Shown: piece after piece, positions 6,011-7,228 of the stretch
Position numbering within the stretch: the first letter of the stretch is position 1
Layout of the letters: the number at the start of each line of letters is the position of its first letter
The notes under the pieces: generated by a model
What the model was told of the DNA's origin: nothing
The model's database searches: none
What the model saw: the letters and a program-made list of their open reading frames with translations, nothing else
Position numbers and translations under genes: made by a program
From: JADFNO01 sp965369945
Lineage (GTDB): Bacteria > Planctomycetota > Phycisphaerae > Phycisphaerales > SM1A02
DNA: 7,228 nucleotides
NCBI GenBank assembly: GCA_965369945.1
Contig: CBDUST010000244.1
Span: 1 to 7,228, forward strand
Reading direction: 5' to 3'

Positions 6011-7159
6011 ATGACTGCCGCTAGTTCAATGAACACGATGGATAAGGGACTTGCCAACACGATTGCCGCCGAGTCCCAGATGTCATTCATCGATGGGCAA
6101 AACGGTGTCCTGGAGTACGTGGGTATAGATATCGACGCTCTCGCTCGAAATTCCACATTCGAGGAGACCGTTTATCTGCTGTGGCACTGTCGGCTTCCTA
6201 GTCAAAGCGAACTGGCCGCGTTCAACGATCAGATTCGGGCGGAGTATGCCCTGCCCGATCAAATGTGGCAGCTCATCAAGGACCTGCCCAAGACCGCCAC
6301 GCCCATGCACGCCATTCGAACGCTGGTCTCAGCCCTGGCGCTGCATGACCCGGAAGCGGATGAGCATTCGCCCGAGGCCAATACCCGCAAGGGGATTCGA
6401 CTGCTGGCCAAGACTCCGGCCTTGATCGCCAACTTCGATCGTCACCGCAAGGGCAAGGATTTCATCAAGCCGGATCAGTCGCAGGATATGGCGACGTCGT
6501 TTCTTACGATGCTCAATGGCGAGAAGCCGACGGACACGATGGCCCAAGCTCTGGATGTCTGCCTGATTCTCCACGCCGATCACGGCTTCAATGCATCGAC
6601 CTTTGCCGGGCTGGTCACCATCAGCACGCTCAGCGATATGTACTCAGCCGTCACTACCGCAATTGGCACGCTCAAAGGTCCGCTGCACGGCGGGGCCAAC
6701 GAAGCGGTGATGCACACGCTCAATGATCTGGGTGACATCGACAAGGTCGAAGCGTTTGTTCGCGGCAAGCTTGAGCGCAAGGAGCGCGTGATGGGCTTCG
6801 GGCATCGCGTGTATAAGGCTTACGATCCGCGCGCGACGTATCTGAAAACCTTCGCCAAGCAACTCGCTGCCGACACCGGCAACCAGAATCTGTACGAGAT
6901 GAGTCGGCGAATCGAAGAGATCATGGAAGAAGCGGTGGGGGCCAAGGGCATTCACCCCAACGTCGATTTCTATTCAGCGACGACGTACTACTCAATCGGT
7001 TTGGATATCGACTTGTTCACGCCGGTGTTCGTGTTGAGTCGCGTCGCCGGTTGGGTCGGCCACTGCATCGAATACTTGCAGGACAACAAGCTGATCCGCC
7101 CGCGCTGTGAATACACCGGCCCACACGGCTCGCCGTACGTGCCGATCAGCGAGCGGTGA
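6011..7159 (+). CDS. gltA: Citrate synthase
   Basis: The enzyme condenses acetyl-CoA and oxaloacetate to citrate, the entry step of the TCA cycle, in the cytoplasm. The 382-residue protein is full length for the short dimeric type found in many bacteria and archaea. It has an N-terminal lid region with TFEETVYLLW (49-58), HADHGFNAST (188-197), GPLHGGANEAV with His226, VMGFGHRVYKAYDPR with His265, and HPNVDFYSATTY with Asp319; His226, His265 and Asp319 form the catalytic set. The C-terminal RVAGWVGHCIEY and RPRCEYTGP are also family-typical. Short paralogues include 2-methylcitrate synthases, which cannot be fully excluded from sequence alone, but no prp genes are nearby. The gene is divergent from guaD, has its own strong ribosome site, and may be controlled through the palindrome about 110 bp upstream. 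Confidence 0.95.
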   Translation: MTAASSMNTMDKGLANTIAAESQMSFIDGQNGVLEYVGIDIDALARNSTFEETVYLLWHCRLPSQSELAAFNDQIRAEYALPDQMWQLIKDLPKTATPMHAIRTLVSALALHDPEADEHSPEANTRKGIRLLAKTPALIANFDRHRKGKDFIKPDQSQDMATSFLTMLNGEKPTDTMAQALDVCLILHADHGFNASTFAGLVTISTLSDMYSAVTTAIGTLKGPLHGGANEAVMHTLNDLGDIDKVEAFVRGKLERKERVMGFGHRVYKAYDPRATYLKTFAKQLAADTGNQNLYEMSRRIEEIMEEAVGAKGIHPNVDFYSATTYYSIGLDIDLFTPVFVLSRVAGWVGHCIEYLQDNKLIRPRCEYTGPHGSPYVPISER

Positions 7160-7182
7160 AGCGGGCAACCAAGTCTCAGCGA

Positions 7183-7199
7183 GCCGGAGCGTGTCCGGC
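7183..7199. repeat. Perfect 6-bp stem-loop downstream of citrate synthase
   Basis: GCCGGA, loop GCGTG, TCCGGC is a perfect inverted repeat starting 23 bases after the citrate synthase stop. It is not followed by a T-run, so it would be an atypical terminator; it may instead be a transcript-end stabiliser or a dispersed palindromic repeat. No gene is evident in the last 69 bases. Confidence 0.45.
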
Positions 7200-7228
7200 G
7201 ACATACCGAGTGTCACCGAGGCTTCCAC

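Noticed and set aside
6992..7228. Leftward open frame entering from the right edge
   Set aside because: It lies mostly antisense to the citrate synthase C-terminus, and its translation shows no recognisable domain.

Overview
The window is ordinary-looking chromosomal DNA from a moderately GC-rich, Gram-negative-type bacterium. Lipoprotein style, gene repertoire and stem-loop-rich spacers suggest a planctomycete-like lineage (Phycisphaerae would fit), but this assignment is an inference from pattern memory and not proven by any marker gene here. Eight genes cover almost all of the sequence. I found no CRISPR array, insertion sequence, rRNA or tRNA, and no exotic defence or mobile system.

Layout, left to right. 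(1) A rightward cluster, positions 2-1508: the 3' end of an alpha/beta-hydrolase, a 140-residue protein of unknown function, and a cytoplasmic sulfite-oxidase-like molybdopterin enzyme. A stem-loop lies between the last two. (2) A leftward lipoprotein gene (1549-2187) converges on this cluster and diverges from moaC (2274-2732, rightward), a molybdenum-cofactor biosynthesis gene that may supply the cofactor used by the enzyme upstream. (3) A leftward run, read from 5827 down to 2743: guanine deaminase (guaD), a rhomboid protease with a C-terminal helical-repeat tail, and trpF. The rhomboid and trpF genes overlap by 4 bases. trpF ends only 10 bp from the end of moaC. (4) A 183-bp divergent control region (5828-6010) with a perfect 12-bp palindrome separates guaD from a rightward citrate synthase gene (6011-7159). 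The last 69 bases hold a stem-loop.

The genes serve separate housekeeping tasks: molybdoenzyme and cofactor, tryptophan synthesis, membrane proteolysis, purine salvage or catabolism, and entry to the TCA cycle. The points worth a second look are the unknown 140-residue protein, the rhomboid-trpF coupling, the palindrome shared by guaD and citrate synthase, and two intergenic stem-loops of similar design (4595-4613 and 7183-7199) that may belong to one dispersed palindromic repeat family.
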